From the NCBI RefSeq assembly GCF_902728265.1, contig NZ_CACVBR010000032.1, forward strand, positions 1 to 43,964: 43,964 bases of DNA, read 5' to 3'. This document shows, one piece after another, positions 16,926-25,189 of this stretch (the stretch's first letter is position 1; the number at the start of each line of letters is the position of its first letter). The stretch is from Chryseobacterium potabilaquae. GTDB taxonomy: Bacteria > Bacteroidota > Bacteroidia > Flavobacteriales > Weeksellaceae. The position numbers and the translations under genes are program-made. Below the pieces are notes generated by a model, which saw only the letters and a list, made by a program, of their open reading frames with translations, ran no database searches and was not told where the DNA came from.

Positions 16926-19900
16926 TTATGCATTAAACATTTTTTTCTTTTTGAGTGAAACGGTCTCTAAAGAAGCTGCAAAGCCCTCACTATCCATGAC
17001 AATGTTTATTCCTAATGTTTTTAAATATTCCAATTGTTCAGATTGTATACTTTCCAAATTTTTTAGTCTTTCTTCCAGTCCGGAAGTATTATCTTCTTTT
17101 GATAGATTCTTTTCACCCATTTGGATCATAGGGTTGTAAAACAATTCACCGGTGAGGAGTTTGGGTAAATCTTTATTTTTAATTCCTTTTAATTGTTTGT
17201 TGATATAGGTGGGAACAATCCGTTCTCCAATATTGAGCATAGCTGGAATAGTGTCTCTACCTTCCGGGTGAGCTCCTCTTTCAACATATTCAGTTCCCTG
17301 ATAAAACTCAGGCGCATTGGATTTCATTTGATTCACCAGGGTAATTCCTGTTCCCAGAGCCGCTATGATAGAGGCAATTCCTGTAATAACAGCCACTGTT
17401 CCTCCTTGTGCGATCTGAGCAGCAGCCCCGGCAACGGCTACGAGTATCTGGGAAGCCTGAACCGCCTGATCAATTTCCAGCTGTCTTCTTGCAGCCCCTT
17501 CACGTCTGGCTTCCAGTTCATTTAATCGGTCAGTTTCCTGCTTAAGATATTCAGCATTTCCGGCATCTGCAATTTTTCGGGCTTCATCGACCCTTCCCTG
17601 TTGTAGTGATATCGCACGATCGTAGGCTTCTACTTCTAACTGGGACTGTTCTTTTAACAGATCAATAGAGCTCTGGATCGTAGTTTTTACAAGATTTTGT
17701 ACTGCTTCAGCCTTTTTCTTGGCCTGCTCATCATTGCCAAATATTTGTTCTAAAAAGGAAGGGGTTTTTCTTTGGTTGGTTTCTAACGTATTTCGCTCGG
17801 CTTGAAGGTCATAGATTTGTTTTAATTTGGTTTCTTTCTCTTTAGCATCCTCTGTGGCCTGAATCTCTATTTGTAAAGCTTCTATAGTATCGTTAATCTG
17901 ACGAATCCTGTTTTGTTTTTCCTGCTCCCTATACTTTTTTTGGATTTTGCTGATCTGGGAGTTTAACTTTTCTTCATTAATTAAACCTGCATTGAATCTC
18001 TCTGTAATGGCTTTTATCTCCAGGGTTTGCTGACTGGTTAAAAAAGACTGTAATGTTTCCAGATGTTTATCATATAAATCGCGTTCACTCTCCAGTCTTC
18101 TAAGATTGACATCCTGAAGTTTTTTATTGGTGGCTAATTTCAATTCAACGATTTGCAGGTCATACACCTGCTGTAAATTCTTACTCCTTTTTTGAGCCTG
18201 CTCCTGGTTAATATATTCCTCTTTTACAAGATCATTAATCTTCTCTATTCCTTCTTTTCTGGCATTTTCAATGGACTGGAGCCTTAGTATTTCCTGGAGT
18301 TTGATGGTTTCAATTTCACGCTCATATTCATTCCGGATAGTATCTATTCTGTTTTGGCTCAATTCATCTTGTAGGGATTGTTGCTGCTTATCAGCTTCTT
18401 CCAGTGCCTTAGCTCTTTCTTCTTGAAATTTTTTAACTTCCTGTTGGATTTCTGTTTTTTTGATCCCCACAACGGTACTTCTTAGGGCCTCAGCCTGAAG
18501 CCTGGTGAGCTTACCATCTTGTAGAGCCTCATTTATTTTACGAATTCTTTCTTTGTAATTTTCTTCAGCTTTGGCATTGATAGCAGAGAGGCCATTCAAA
18601 TCGGCTGTATTTAATTTTTCAAGATCACTTTGAAAACCTCGTTGTAATTCTTCATAGATATTTTCAACTTGCGATTTATTTTTTTCTTTTTTAGTCTTCT
18701 CTTTTTCGGCATTTAACTGGAGTTGATTTTCTTTTTCAATTCTAAGGGATTCCATAAGAAATTGAGTGGCTTCTTTTTCAATGTCATTGGCATCTCCGAT
18801 AAGGGGTTTCTTTTTCTGAGCCAAAACATAGGCCTCGTTAACTCCTTCGTAGTATTTATCAGCGGCATCTTTGCCTTGTGTTTTCAGGATTTGTTGGTAT
18901 TTTTTTTGTTCCGAATCGGTAAGCTGAAAAAACCTGGACCGGAATTTATCCAATCCATTTAATTGGAGAGTAGAGGCTTCGGCTCTTTTTTTTGCTGATT
19001 CCTGAAATAAGGCTTCTGCAATCGTTCTTGTTTTTAGAGCTGCTAAATAGGCGCCTGTCTTATCTCTGAAAATCCTTTCGGCTTCATTATAGCTTTTAGC
19101 AGTTCCCAGCACATCCCCAAATGTTTTGTTATAATCATCTAAGGCCTGTTTTTTACTGATAACCCCTTTTCTGGCCGCTTCAAATAAACCTTTTTGAAGT
19201 TCAATTTCTTTATTGGCCGATGCCAAAGTATCTGTGGCACTTTTTTGAGCTTTTTCAATCGCATCCGTAGCAGCAGTGGCTCCTGTAATAGCAGTGGTAA
19301 TTTCTTCCCAATTGGCAATTAATAATCCCAGGGCTACCACTACGGCTCCTATACCGGTTGCTGCCAAAGCGGTGGAAAAGGCTCTTGTAGCCAGCGTTGC
19401 TTCCCCGGTAACAGTGGCCACTAACGCTGTACTCAGGGCCACTGCTTTATTCCAACCGTTGAGTAGGGCTAATTTCGCGGCACTTTGTCCTGTTAAAAAA
19501 GCGTGAATTTCCTGAAGTCCATTCATTACGGATTGAATGGCCACCAATTTTTGCATCTGCTCCTCTGTTTCTTCAGTAGAAAGTCCAAATAGTTGCATTG
19601 CTCCTTCTGTTAGCTGCCAGCCTGCAGCCAATTGCGTAAGCAGGTCAACCCCTGCATCCAGACCAAAAGTATCAGAAGATAAGACCCTGATTTGTTCTGC
19701 CTGGTCACCCATTTGATCTGTTAGCCGAGCACTTTCTATCGTGAGCTGCCGAAACATTTGGGTATCATCAAGACCTGCATCTTCAAGCTCTATGAGTTCC
19801 TGTTTCATTTCTCTCAATCTCGCTTTTGCCGATTTGGTGGCCGTTTCGTTTTTGAGTTCTTCTCCCGTTAATTCAGCAAGAGCATTTTCAGTAAGAGTGA

Positions 19901-20255
19901 CTGCCTCTCTCAACGTTTTAAACTCCTGAGGATCTGTTGCCGATTGTAAATCTTTCTTGAAGGCGCTCAGAAATTCTTTTATTTTTGATTCCGACTTTAT
20001 AATATTATCGACCGATTGATTGATCTGATCCCTGGAAAGACCCAATTGTGAGTTTTGAGCTTTAAAGGCAGAGGTAAGCTCTTCTTTAAATTTGTTAAGT
20101 TGAGATATGGGTCTGGAGAAATTAATTTGATCGGCACTTTTAGATAAAGATTCCATTTTCTCCTCGAACTTTTCGCTTGATTTAATCGCATCAGAAACAT
20201 TATTTACAAACTTCTCTTTGTCAAATTCAACGGTGAAAATAGCACTTGGATCCAT
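16926..20255 (-). CDS. tape measure protein
   Basis: The start is taken at the ATG at 20255 (MDPSAIFTVEFDKEKF); the 16 codons upstream lie over the proposed promoter and the T frame. The 1109-residue protein is long, helical and coiled-coil rich (about 20-200 and 480-850, with many Glu/Lys/Gln heptads). It has two hydrophobic Ala/Gly/Val stretches: about 270-330 (ALVATVTGEATLATRAFS, then ATGIGAVVVALGLLIANW) and about 960-1010 (ILVAVAGAAAQIAQGG, then ITGIASIIAALGTGITLV). This is the classic tape measure layout: it sets tail length and enters the cell envelope with DNA. At about 0.15 nm per residue the tail would be about 165 nm. No lytic domain was seen. Confidence 0.85.
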   Translation of the reverse strand: MDPSAIFTVEFDKEKFVNNVSDAIKSSEKFEEKMESLSKSADQINFSRPISQLNKFKEELTSAFKAQNSQLGLSRDQINQSVDNIIKSESKIKEFLSAFKKDLQSATDPQEFKTLREAVTLTENALAELTGEELKNETATKSAKARLREMKQELIELEDAGLDDTQMFRQLTIESARLTDQMGDQAEQIRVLSSDTFGLDAGVDLLTQLAAGWQLTEGAMQLFGLSTEETEEQMQKLVAIQSVMNGLQEIHAFLTGQSAAKLALLNGWNKAVALSTALVATVTGEATLATRAFSTALAATGIGAVVVALGLLIANWEEITTAITGATAATDAIEKAQKSATDTLASANKEIELQKGLFEAARKGVISKKQALDDYNKTFGDVLGTAKSYNEAERIFRDKTGAYLAALKTRTIAEALFQESAKKRAEASTLQLNGLDKFRSRFFQLTDSEQKKYQQILKTQGKDAADKYYEGVNEAYVLAQKKKPLIGDANDIEKEATQFLMESLRIEKENQLQLNAEKEKTKKEKNKSQVENIYEELQRGFQSDLEKLNTADLNGLSAINAKAEENYKERIRKINEALQDGKLTRLQAEALRSTVVGIKKTEIQQEVKKFQEERAKALEEADKQQQSLQDELSQNRIDTIRNEYEREIETIKLQEILRLQSIENARKEGIEKINDLVKEEYINQEQAQKRSKNLQQVYDLQIVELKLATNKKLQDVNLRRLESERDLYDKHLETLQSFLTSQQTLEIKAITERFNAGLINEEKLNSQISKIQKKYREQEKQNRIRQINDTIEALQIEIQATEDAKEKETKLKQIYDLQAERNTLETNQRKTPSFLEQIFGNDEQAKKKAEAVQNLVKTTIQSSIDLLKEQSQLEVEAYDRAISLQQGRVDEARKIADAGNAEYLKQETDRLNELEARREGAARRQLEIDQAVQASQILVAVAGAAAQIAQGGTVAVITGIASIIAALGTGITLVNQMKSNAPEFYQGTEYVERGAHPEGRDTIPAMLNIGERIVPTYINKQLKGIKNKDLPKLLTGELFYNPMIQMGEKNLSKEDNTSGLEERLKNLESIQSEQLEYLKTLGINIVMDSEGFAASLETVSLKKKKMFNA

Positions 20256-20259
20256 AAGA

Positions 20260-20297
20260 CAAATGTATCGTTTATGTCTTTTTGGATTTTGACAAAA
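20260..20297 (-). promoter_or_regulatory. phage late promoter before tape measure gene
   Basis: ATTTTGACAAAA (20286-20297) matches the palindrome of the other two late sites except for the last base. After its minus-strand TTG come exactly 25 nt and then TACATTTG (20267-20260), a perfect TAnnTTTG box. The tape measure ATG begins 4 nt after the box, so a transcript starting here would be leaderless or nearly so. The site lies over the 3' end of the T frame. Confidence 0.6.
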
Positions 20298-20520
20298 AAT
20301 CATTCATAAGCCGGTATACTTCTACTACGGATAATGATTGTATATAGTGGGTCTTCTCAATATCTCCTCCGGCAATCAATTCAATAAGTTCTTTATTTTG
20401 CTTATGACCCTTAAGAACCATTTTTCTTCTTTGGATAGTACTTGGGGCTGCATCGAGGGGAATTCCGTTTCCAAAAAGTTGGGTAAACTCACTTCTAATT
20501 TGTTTATTAGATTGTTGCAC
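20272..20520 (-). CDS. tail assembly chaperone T-like extension (-1 frame)
   Basis: This open frame of 82 codons overlaps the end of the 209-residue gene by 145 nt and is exactly in its -1 frame, ending just before the tape measure gene. That is the arrangement of lambda G and GT, where a -1 slip on G makes a longer chaperone that guides the tape measure. No perfect X-XXY-YYZ heptamer was found in the overlap; the best candidate is the T-run at 20473-20477 (codons AAC TTT TTG). The coordinates begin at the first possible start (GTG); the part actually fused would begin at the slip point. Separate initiation is the alternative. Confidence 0.5.
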   Translation of the reverse strand: MQQSNKQIRSEFTQLFGNGIPLDAAPSTIQRRKMVLKGHKQNKELIELIAGGDIEKTHYIQSLSVVEVYRLMNDFLSKSKKT

Positions 20521-21005
20521 TTCATTTGTGCTATGTTCAAAAAAAAAGCAAGCAGCTCAGAATCTTTAGACCATTCATTAATTCTTTTTTCGGCCTGCTG
20601 CTGATCAAAAATCCCGATGAGATCAAGATCATCCTCATGCACTACAAGAAGTGCCGCAATAAGCATGGAGGATCTTTGATAGTCCCACAAGGATTTGGCG
20701 GTTTTGTTGATCTCTGTAATTTTACTGTAGATCTTCATTTCAAACCCCTGTTCTCTTGATTCAAGTAAAGTAAGAATCTCATTATTTTCTTTAATGAGCT
20801 CTTCTTTGTCTATTCCCAGGGTATTAAACTGTTGGATAAGATCAAACATGACCTTTCTCTGATAGGGCATCGATAGAACACTGTTAAATACATAAAAGTC
20901 CCCTAATTCCGAATGGCTTTTAATATGTTTAAGCCTGGTTAGTTCTTTGGAGGTTTCATTCATTACCCAAACTTCCTGAGGTGTTTTTTTGTATACTTTA
21001 TACAT
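20376..21005 (-). CDS. tail assembly chaperone G-like protein
   Basis: The 209-residue, helical, soluble protein sits between terminase large subunit and tape measure, overlapping the -1 frame ORF described at 20272-20520. Its sequence (LIQQFNTLGIDKEELIKENNEIL, SLWDYQRSSMLIAALLVVHEDDLDLIG) has no motif I can name. Gene order and the -1 overlap are the evidence for a role as the short form of the tail assembly chaperone. An alternative is a terminase-linked or head protein. It starts 6 nt after the terminase stop. Confidence 0.5.
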   Translation of the reverse strand: MYKVYKKTPQEVWVMNETSKELTRLKHIKSHSELGDFYVFNSVLSMPYQRKVMFDLIQQFNTLGIDKEELIKENNEILTLLESREQGFEMKIYSKITEINKTAKSLWDYQRSSMLIAALLVVHEDDLDLIGIFDQQQAEKRINEWSKDSELLAFFLNIAQMKCNNLINKLEVSLPNFLETEFPSMQPQVLSKEEKWFLRVISKIKNLLN

Positions 21006-21011
21006 GATATT

Positions 21012-22319
21012 TTAATTTGGTATGTTTTTAATATTTCCTCTTGTAATGCTATAAAGCCCATCGAGTAAGCAATCAAGCAGGTGAGATTGGGAAGGATCGG
21101 AAGTCTTGTCCATGTCTCCGGAAGGTCTTACTGAAACTGATTCCAGATCTTCCACTAAAAATGGAGCATTACTGATACTCATATCGGGATGTCTTGCAAA
21201 AAAAGCATTTCCGATTAATCTTTTTGACTGAACATATCCGGCAGGTTTTCCTTTCATGGCTTTGATTTGAGTAAAGTTGAGTTTCAATTGGTTTTGTATA
21301 ATCTGATATCCACTTAAGCTCCCTTTAGAATAAGAATGCCGGTTATTTCCACTGCTATCACCTGTGATGAAAAGATCTCTTGTATTATAATTTCTATCGA
21401 TCCAGTCACAGAGTTTATAAATATCGCTATCAAAATCCCTAAACTCATTAATGATTCTTATTTTCCGTAAATGAAGATCCGTCTGTAATACAAGAGCGGT
21501 CATAGGATTAACATTAAAATCAACAGAAATATAGGTGTACAGGCTTCTGTCAAATAAATAGGGGACGGGAGGAACATGCTTTTCTTTTTTGAAAGTATTG
21601 ATGAATAAATTACCCTTCTTAGGATTTCCCCATATTCCGTAAACATCACAGTCAATACTGCTTTGATCATAATTGTCAGCAAGTAAGGTTTCAAGATATT
21701 CTTTTTGATTAATAAACTCATTATCCTGATAGGTTGAATGATGCAGATAGCCTTTACCCCTAAATCTTTCATTAAGCTCATATCCATTCTTTTCCTCAAA
21801 GAATAGGGCTCTTAGCCAATGATTTTCACTTACCGGGTTAAAAGATAAGGCAAATTGAAGGTACTCAGCCTGAGGACTTCTCAACAGTTTATTTAATGCG
21901 GTAAAATCTTCTTTGGTTCCTTTGTTGATCTCATCCCACCAAATGGTTGTGATCCCATCAAGCCCTTTTGTTTTTTCCGGATCATCCATTCCTTTGGGGA
22001 CTAAGGCGTTCCCGTTTTCAGGATTTACTATTTTATAGGTCCCTTCTGAAAAATGAAGATACTCGTATAAGCCTGTTCTTTGTGCTACTCTTTTAAATCC
22101 GGCATATTGCTGATCTCTAATATTCGTTTTTTCTTTGTTGATATAGGCCAATTTAAACTCATAAGGCTGGAATAATTCCAAAAGATATTTGAGATAAAAA
22201 GTATCTGTTTTTCCACTTCCTCTACCTCCAAAGGCAACGATATACCTATCTTGAGAAAGCAACAGATTTTCAAAATTCTTTGAATACGCACTTTCATTAA
22301 TTTCAATTTGGAGACTCAT
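21012..22319 (-). CDS. terL: terminase large subunit
   Basis: The start is put at the ATG at 22319 (MSLQIEINESAYS), which reduces the overlap with the small subunit gene from 35 to 17 nt. The 435-residue ATPase/nuclease packages phage DNA. Visible motifs: Walker A GGRGSGKT (31-38), Walker B TTIWWDE (124-130) with the catalytic Glu, a coupling-type SFNPVSENHW (about 159-168), and RNase H-like nuclease aspartates in ISVDFNVNP (D267), ITGDSSGN (D321) and LLDCLLDG (D416/D420). Length and motif order fit a Terminase_3/6-type enzyme. Very firm. Confidence 0.93.
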   Translation of the reverse strand: MSLQIEINESAYSKNFENLLLSQDRYIVAFGGRGSGKTDTFYLKYLLELFQPYEFKLAYINKEKTNIRDQQYAGFKRVAQRTGLYEYLHFSEGTYKIVNPENGNALVPKGMDDPEKTKGLDGITTIWWDEINKGTKEDFTALNKLLRSPQAEYLQFALSFNPVSENHWLRALFFEEKNGYELNERFRGKGYLHHSTYQDNEFINQKEYLETLLADNYDQSSIDCDVYGIWGNPKKGNLFINTFKKEKHVPPVPYLFDRSLYTYISVDFNVNPMTALVLQTDLHLRKIRIINEFRDFDSDIYKLCDWIDRNYNTRDLFITGDSSGNNRHSYSKGSLSGYQIIQNQLKLNFTQIKAMKGKPAGYVQSKRLIGNAFFARHPDMSISNAPFLVEDLESVSVRPSGDMDKTSDPSQSHLLDCLLDGLYSITRGNIKNIPN

Positions 22320-22713
22320 CGGTTTGCCGGTTTTCATGTTGGCTTGCGAACTTTTTGCCCGCTATAATTAATTTTCCATCATTGAATTTTCCCCCTTTAT
22401 TAGAATGATCAATATACGTCTGACTTAGTTTTTGAAGTTCTTCGGGGGTGGCAATAAGTTTCATTAATGCCATCTGTAAGACCGGAGCATTCGATGTATA
22501 CCATTTTGATCGCATAGATACTTTTAGTTCAACTCTGTTTTTCTCGAGTAATTCTTTTAGCTCGTTGTATTCGTTGCATTCTGGGGGAAAAAATCGATAA
22601 AATGTAGTTTTATCACAAGGCAGAAAAGAAACAATATCTTCAATGAAGAAAAGTTTGTATTGGGGAATAACTTCCTTAGCCTTTTCAAAGATTTCTTTTT
22701 TCTTGTAAGCCAT
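22303..22713 (-). CDS. terS: terminase small subunit (candidate)
   Basis: This 136-residue protein is encoded directly before terminase large. It is rich in charge, with an N-terminal helix-turn-helix-like part (FIEDIVSFLPCDKTTFYRFFP, about 22-43), a middle helix (VELKVSMRSKWY) and a KLIATPEELQKLSQ helix that could form the oligomerisation core. Small subunits bind the packaging site, often located in or next to their own gene. The name depends on position and HTH pattern. Confidence 0.7.
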   Translation of the reverse strand: MAYKKKEIFEKAKEVIPQYKLFFIEDIVSFLPCDKTTFYRFFPPECNEYNELKELLEKNRVELKVSMRSKWYTSNAPVLQMALMKLIATPEELQKLSQTYIDHSNKGGKFNDGKLIIAGKKFASQHENRQTDESPN

Positions 22714-22722
22714 CTCATGAGT

Positions 22723-22905
22723 TTAGGCAGTTGGTAAGGTGAATTTAGAGAATAACATATACACAAAGATATCATCACAATACAGGTAGGTTAGCCAATA
22801 GCCTTCTGCAATAGCATTGTTTTGTATCCCCATAAGTTCATCTTTAAGAACGGAAGCTATTTTCCCTTCTTTCTCTATTAATTCTAATCTTTGATTTGTA
22901 TTCAT
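22723..22905 (-). CDS. small phage protein, unknown
   Basis: A 60-codon frame (MNTNQRLELIEKEGKIASVLKDEL...YMLFSKFTLPTA) overlaps the end of the upstream gene by 62 nt and ends 9 nt before the terminase small subunit gene. The first half is helical and charged; the second is hydrophobic and aromatic. No family recognised. The tight packing is the main reason to accept it. Confidence 0.4.
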   Translation of the reverse strand: MNTNQRLELIEKEGKIASVLKDELMGIQNNAIAEGYWLTYLYCDDIFVYMLFSKFTLPTA

Positions 22906-23101
22906 TTTTCTTAATTTCTATCTTTTCTCTCAGCTCTTTATTAAATCTCAACCGGTCTTCTACAACAGAACAATAAAAATAAATAGCAGAATGACACTTT
23001 ACATGATACCTTCCCTGGATATCACACAATTTTTCTCCATAGTATTTCTCAACATAAATACCTATAATTTTATCCGTAATATCGATTTGTTTTTTTGGCA
23101 T
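22844..23101 (-). CDS. small HTH-like protein at head of terminase operon
   Basis: The 85-residue basic protein is the first gene of the leftward late transcript. Its centre, HVKCHSAIYFYCSVVEDRLRFNKELREKI, recalls the HSTVIHA...N..F...I pattern of the DnaA domain IV helix-turn-helix found in small Bacteroidota phage proteins. If that reading is right it binds DNA, and the repeat cluster just upstream (23176-23252) would be a natural target. This is a weak pattern match; it could equally be an unrelated packaging accessory protein. Confidence 0.42.
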   Translation of the reverse strand: MPKKQIDITDKIIGIYVEKYYGEKLCDIQGRYHVKCHSAIYFYCSVVEDRLRFNKELREKIEIKKNEYKSKIRINRERRENSFRS

Positions 23102-23166
23102 GATGCAAGCTGGATTAGTCTAAATATACAAAAGGATGCTATCAAAATAACCCCTTATAATAAGAG

Positions 23167-23252
23167 TAAAGTTACAAATGTTAGATTAATAAAACAAACT
23201 ATCTAACATTTATTTTGAATAAACTTAGTGAAAATGTTAGGCTAAACTAACA
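23167..23252 (-). promoter_or_regulatory. promoter with TGTTAG operator cluster before the terminase operon
   Basis: An 11-bp perfect inverted repeat, AAATGTTAGAT (23176-23186) and ATCTAACATTT (23201-23211), is followed by a second smaller one, TGTTAG (23235-23240) and CTAACA (23247-23252). In all there are four copies of the same half-site. A minus-strand promoter fits inside: TTG (23197-23195), 20 nt, then TAACTTTA (23174-23167), one base off TAnnTTTG. The first arm lies between -33 and -7, so a bound protein should block or control the terminase operon. Confidence 0.5.
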
Positions 23253-23357
23253 ATAACAAAAGTATAGCTCCAAAAGTGATTAAAGAATGCTGAAAAAAAT
23301 ATTTTCATAAAAGATAAAGAAAAATATAATACGTCTAGTTTTGACGTTTGTAAGAAA

Positions 23358-23478
23358 TATCTTTGCAATGATCATAAGAGAAACAGACCTAATAAATCTC
23401 ATATCATGGAATTTTTAATAACCATCTAAAGGTGTTACTTTTGCAAACTTAAATAATACACATACAATTACTTATAAA
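23358..23478 (+). promoter_or_regulatory. tandem Bacteroidota-type -7 boxes at start of cargo
   Basis: Two plus-strand boxes match TAnnTTTG followed by CA: TATCTTTG (23358-23365) and TACTTTTG (23436-23443). The first has a TTTTG 14 nt upstream, shorter than usual; the second has only a T-rich stretch there. They lie upstream of the small frame at 23479 and the cargo operon. No gene is visible between them; the first box may serve a short RNA or an earlier version of the locus. Confidence 0.4.
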
Positions 23479-23577
23479 ATGAAATCAAAATTACTATCGA
23501 AGCCTTTATCCATGGGCAAAATTCAAAATTACACACATAAAATTGAAATAGATAAACTCACTAAGAAGTCAATATAA
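23479..23577 (+). CDS. 32-residue small ORF ahead of the T9SS/RHS operon
   Basis: ATG at 23479 opens a 32-codon frame (MKSKLLSKPLSMGKIQNY, then THKIEIDKLTKKSI). It is 36 nt downstream of a good -7 box (TACTTTTG, 23436-23443) and ends 69 nt before the first cargo gene. The lysine-rich sequence has no cysteine and no membrane segment. It could be a leader peptide, a small regulator or chance. No family recognised. Confidence 0.3.
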   Translation: MKSKLLSKPLSMGKIQNYTHKIEIDKLTKKSI

Positions 23578-23597
23578 AATATGGGGTTTTCCCTATT

Positions 23598-23626
23598 TTG
23601 AGAAATAAAATGAACGTCTAAGTTCG
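23598..23626 (+). promoter_or_regulatory. candidate promoter of the T9SS/RHS cargo operon
   Basis: TTG (23598-23600), 18 nt, then TAAGTTCG (23619-23626), one base off the TAnnTTTG consensus, with the start codon of the first cargo gene 20 nt further on. The following genes are spaced 4, 2 and 2 nt apart, so one promoter could serve all four. Confidence 0.45.
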
Positions 23627-23646
23627 CAACTAAAAAAAATATAACA

Positions 23647-25185
23647 ATGAAAAAACTTTACTTCGGTGCGCTGTACCTATGCGCTCTTCCTGTGTTTTTT
23701 TCACAGCAAGTCGTCTGGCAAAGGGATTTTGAATCCTCCACTCAGGATTTTCTAAGTCAGGTTACGACCACCCTTGACGGGCAGTATTTAATTACAGGAA
23801 GCTCTATCCAGACTCAGGAACTTCAAAATGCAAGAAACAAACAAAACAATAGTTACGATTTTCATTTAATCAAGCTTAATCCACGAGGAGAAAAAATCTG
23901 GGAGAAATATTTCTCAGGAGATCAACATGATTTTTTATCAGCAACTGTTGCTACCCAGGATGGAGGATTTTTTCTTGCCGGCACTTCTTACTCAAGCAAA
24001 GGGCTGGATAAAAAAGAAGACTCCAAAGGAGGTTCAGACATATGGCTCATTAGAATTAATGAATTTGGAGATGAACTTTGGCAAAAAGCAATTGGCTCAG
24101 CGGCTGAAGAAGAAGTGAAAGCGGTTATCCAGACAACCGATTTGGGATTTTTTGTAGCGGGAAACATTCAGAACTCAGATAAGGGATATGGAGCAAAGGA
24201 TGTACTTATAGTAAGACTTGATAAAAACGGAAAAGAATTGTCACAATTGATTTTGGGAGGTAAATCTAATGATGAAGTAGAGAAGATGATTCCAACACGT
24301 GATGGTGGCGCTTTGTTAGGAATCTATTCTCGAAGCAATGCGAGTGGATCAAAGACTACAGATAACTATGGCGAAGGAGATTTTTGGGTGGTAAAACTCA
24401 ATAGCTCAGGAAAGGTAGAATGGGAAAAAAACTTTGGAGGAAGAGATGATGATCATTTGAGGACTTTAGCTTTAACCTCCTCAGGCTATATTATAGGTGG
24501 TGAATCTAGATCCGATAGATCAGGAAATAAAACGGTAGGATTGGAAGAAGGTACTGACTTATGGCTCATCTCACTGGATGAAAAAGGAGAAGAAATCTGG
24601 CAGAAATCTTACAATTTCAAAAATCGTGATCTATTAATGGGAATGAATATTATCGAGAATAAAGGTATTACTCAAGGGATGCTAATTGGAGGCTATACTC
24701 AATCTGAAGAAAGAATTGAAACAGGAGATATGACTTTTTGGATGTTATATCTCGATGAAAATGGAAATGAACAGTGGAGAAAGTATGTAAAAGGTGAATC
24801 AAAAAAACGAGAAGAACGATTATCAGATATTCAATTAAATAAGGATGGTTCGATCATTATCGCAGGGACCAGTACTGAAAAATTTGGCACTGAGAGTTGG
24901 AAGATAGTCAAACTTGAAGATAAGCAAGTTGATCAATTAATCGAGAAGCAGGACATCAAAGTTTATCCCAATCCGGTATCAGACTATGCGTACATAGAGA
25001 TTGGTTTTGATTTCAAGGAAGCAGACATCCTATTGTATGACATGAGTGGAAGACAATTACAAAATCTAAAAACGAAAAATAAGGTGACTAAAATCAATAC
25101 ACAGCCCCTCACTCAAGGAGCATATTTAATTACCATCAAAACCAACACGAATAAAACAGCTAACACTAAATTGATTAAGAAGTAA
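23647..25185 (+). CDS. T9SS-sorted secreted repeat (propeller-like) protein
   Basis: The 512-residue protein has a signal peptide (about 1-19, LYFGALYLCALPVFFSQQ), six or more repeats of about 55-60 residues built as 'GGFFLAGTSYS...SDIWLIRINEFGDELWQKAIG' (about 30-430), and a C-terminal type A sorting domain starting KVYPNPVSDYAYIEI (about 437-512). Such repeats fold as a beta-propeller. The sorting domain sends the protein across the outer membrane by T9SS and is normally removed while the protein is fixed on the surface. It is the first gene of an operon with two RHS proteins, 4 nt apart. Its likely job is a surface partner for them, but this is inferred. Signal peptide, repeats and CTD are clear. 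Confidence 0.85.
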   Translation: MKKLYFGALYLCALPVFFSQQVVWQRDFESSTQDFLSQVTTTLDGQYLITGSSIQTQELQNARNKQNNSYDFHLIKLNPRGEKIWEKYFSGDQHDFLSATVATQDGGFFLAGTSYSSKGLDKKEDSKGGSDIWLIRINEFGDELWQKAIGSAAEEEVKAVIQTTDLGFFVAGNIQNSDKGYGAKDVLIVRLDKNGKELSQLILGGKSNDEVEKMIPTRDGGALLGIYSRSNASGSKTTDNYGEGDFWVVKLNSSGKVEWEKNFGGRDDDHLRTLALTSSGYIIGGESRSDRSGNKTVGLEEGTDLWLISLDEKGEEIWQKSYNFKNRDLLMGMNIIENKGITQGMLIGGYTQSEERIETGDMTFWMLYLDENGNEQWRKYVKGESKKREERLSDIQLNKDGSIIIAGTSTEKFGTESWKIVKLEDKQVDQLIEKQDIKVYPNPVSDYAYIEIGFDFKEADILLYDMSGRQLQNLKTKNKVTKINTQPLTQGAYLITIKTNTNKTANTKLIKK

Positions 25186-25189
25186 GTAC

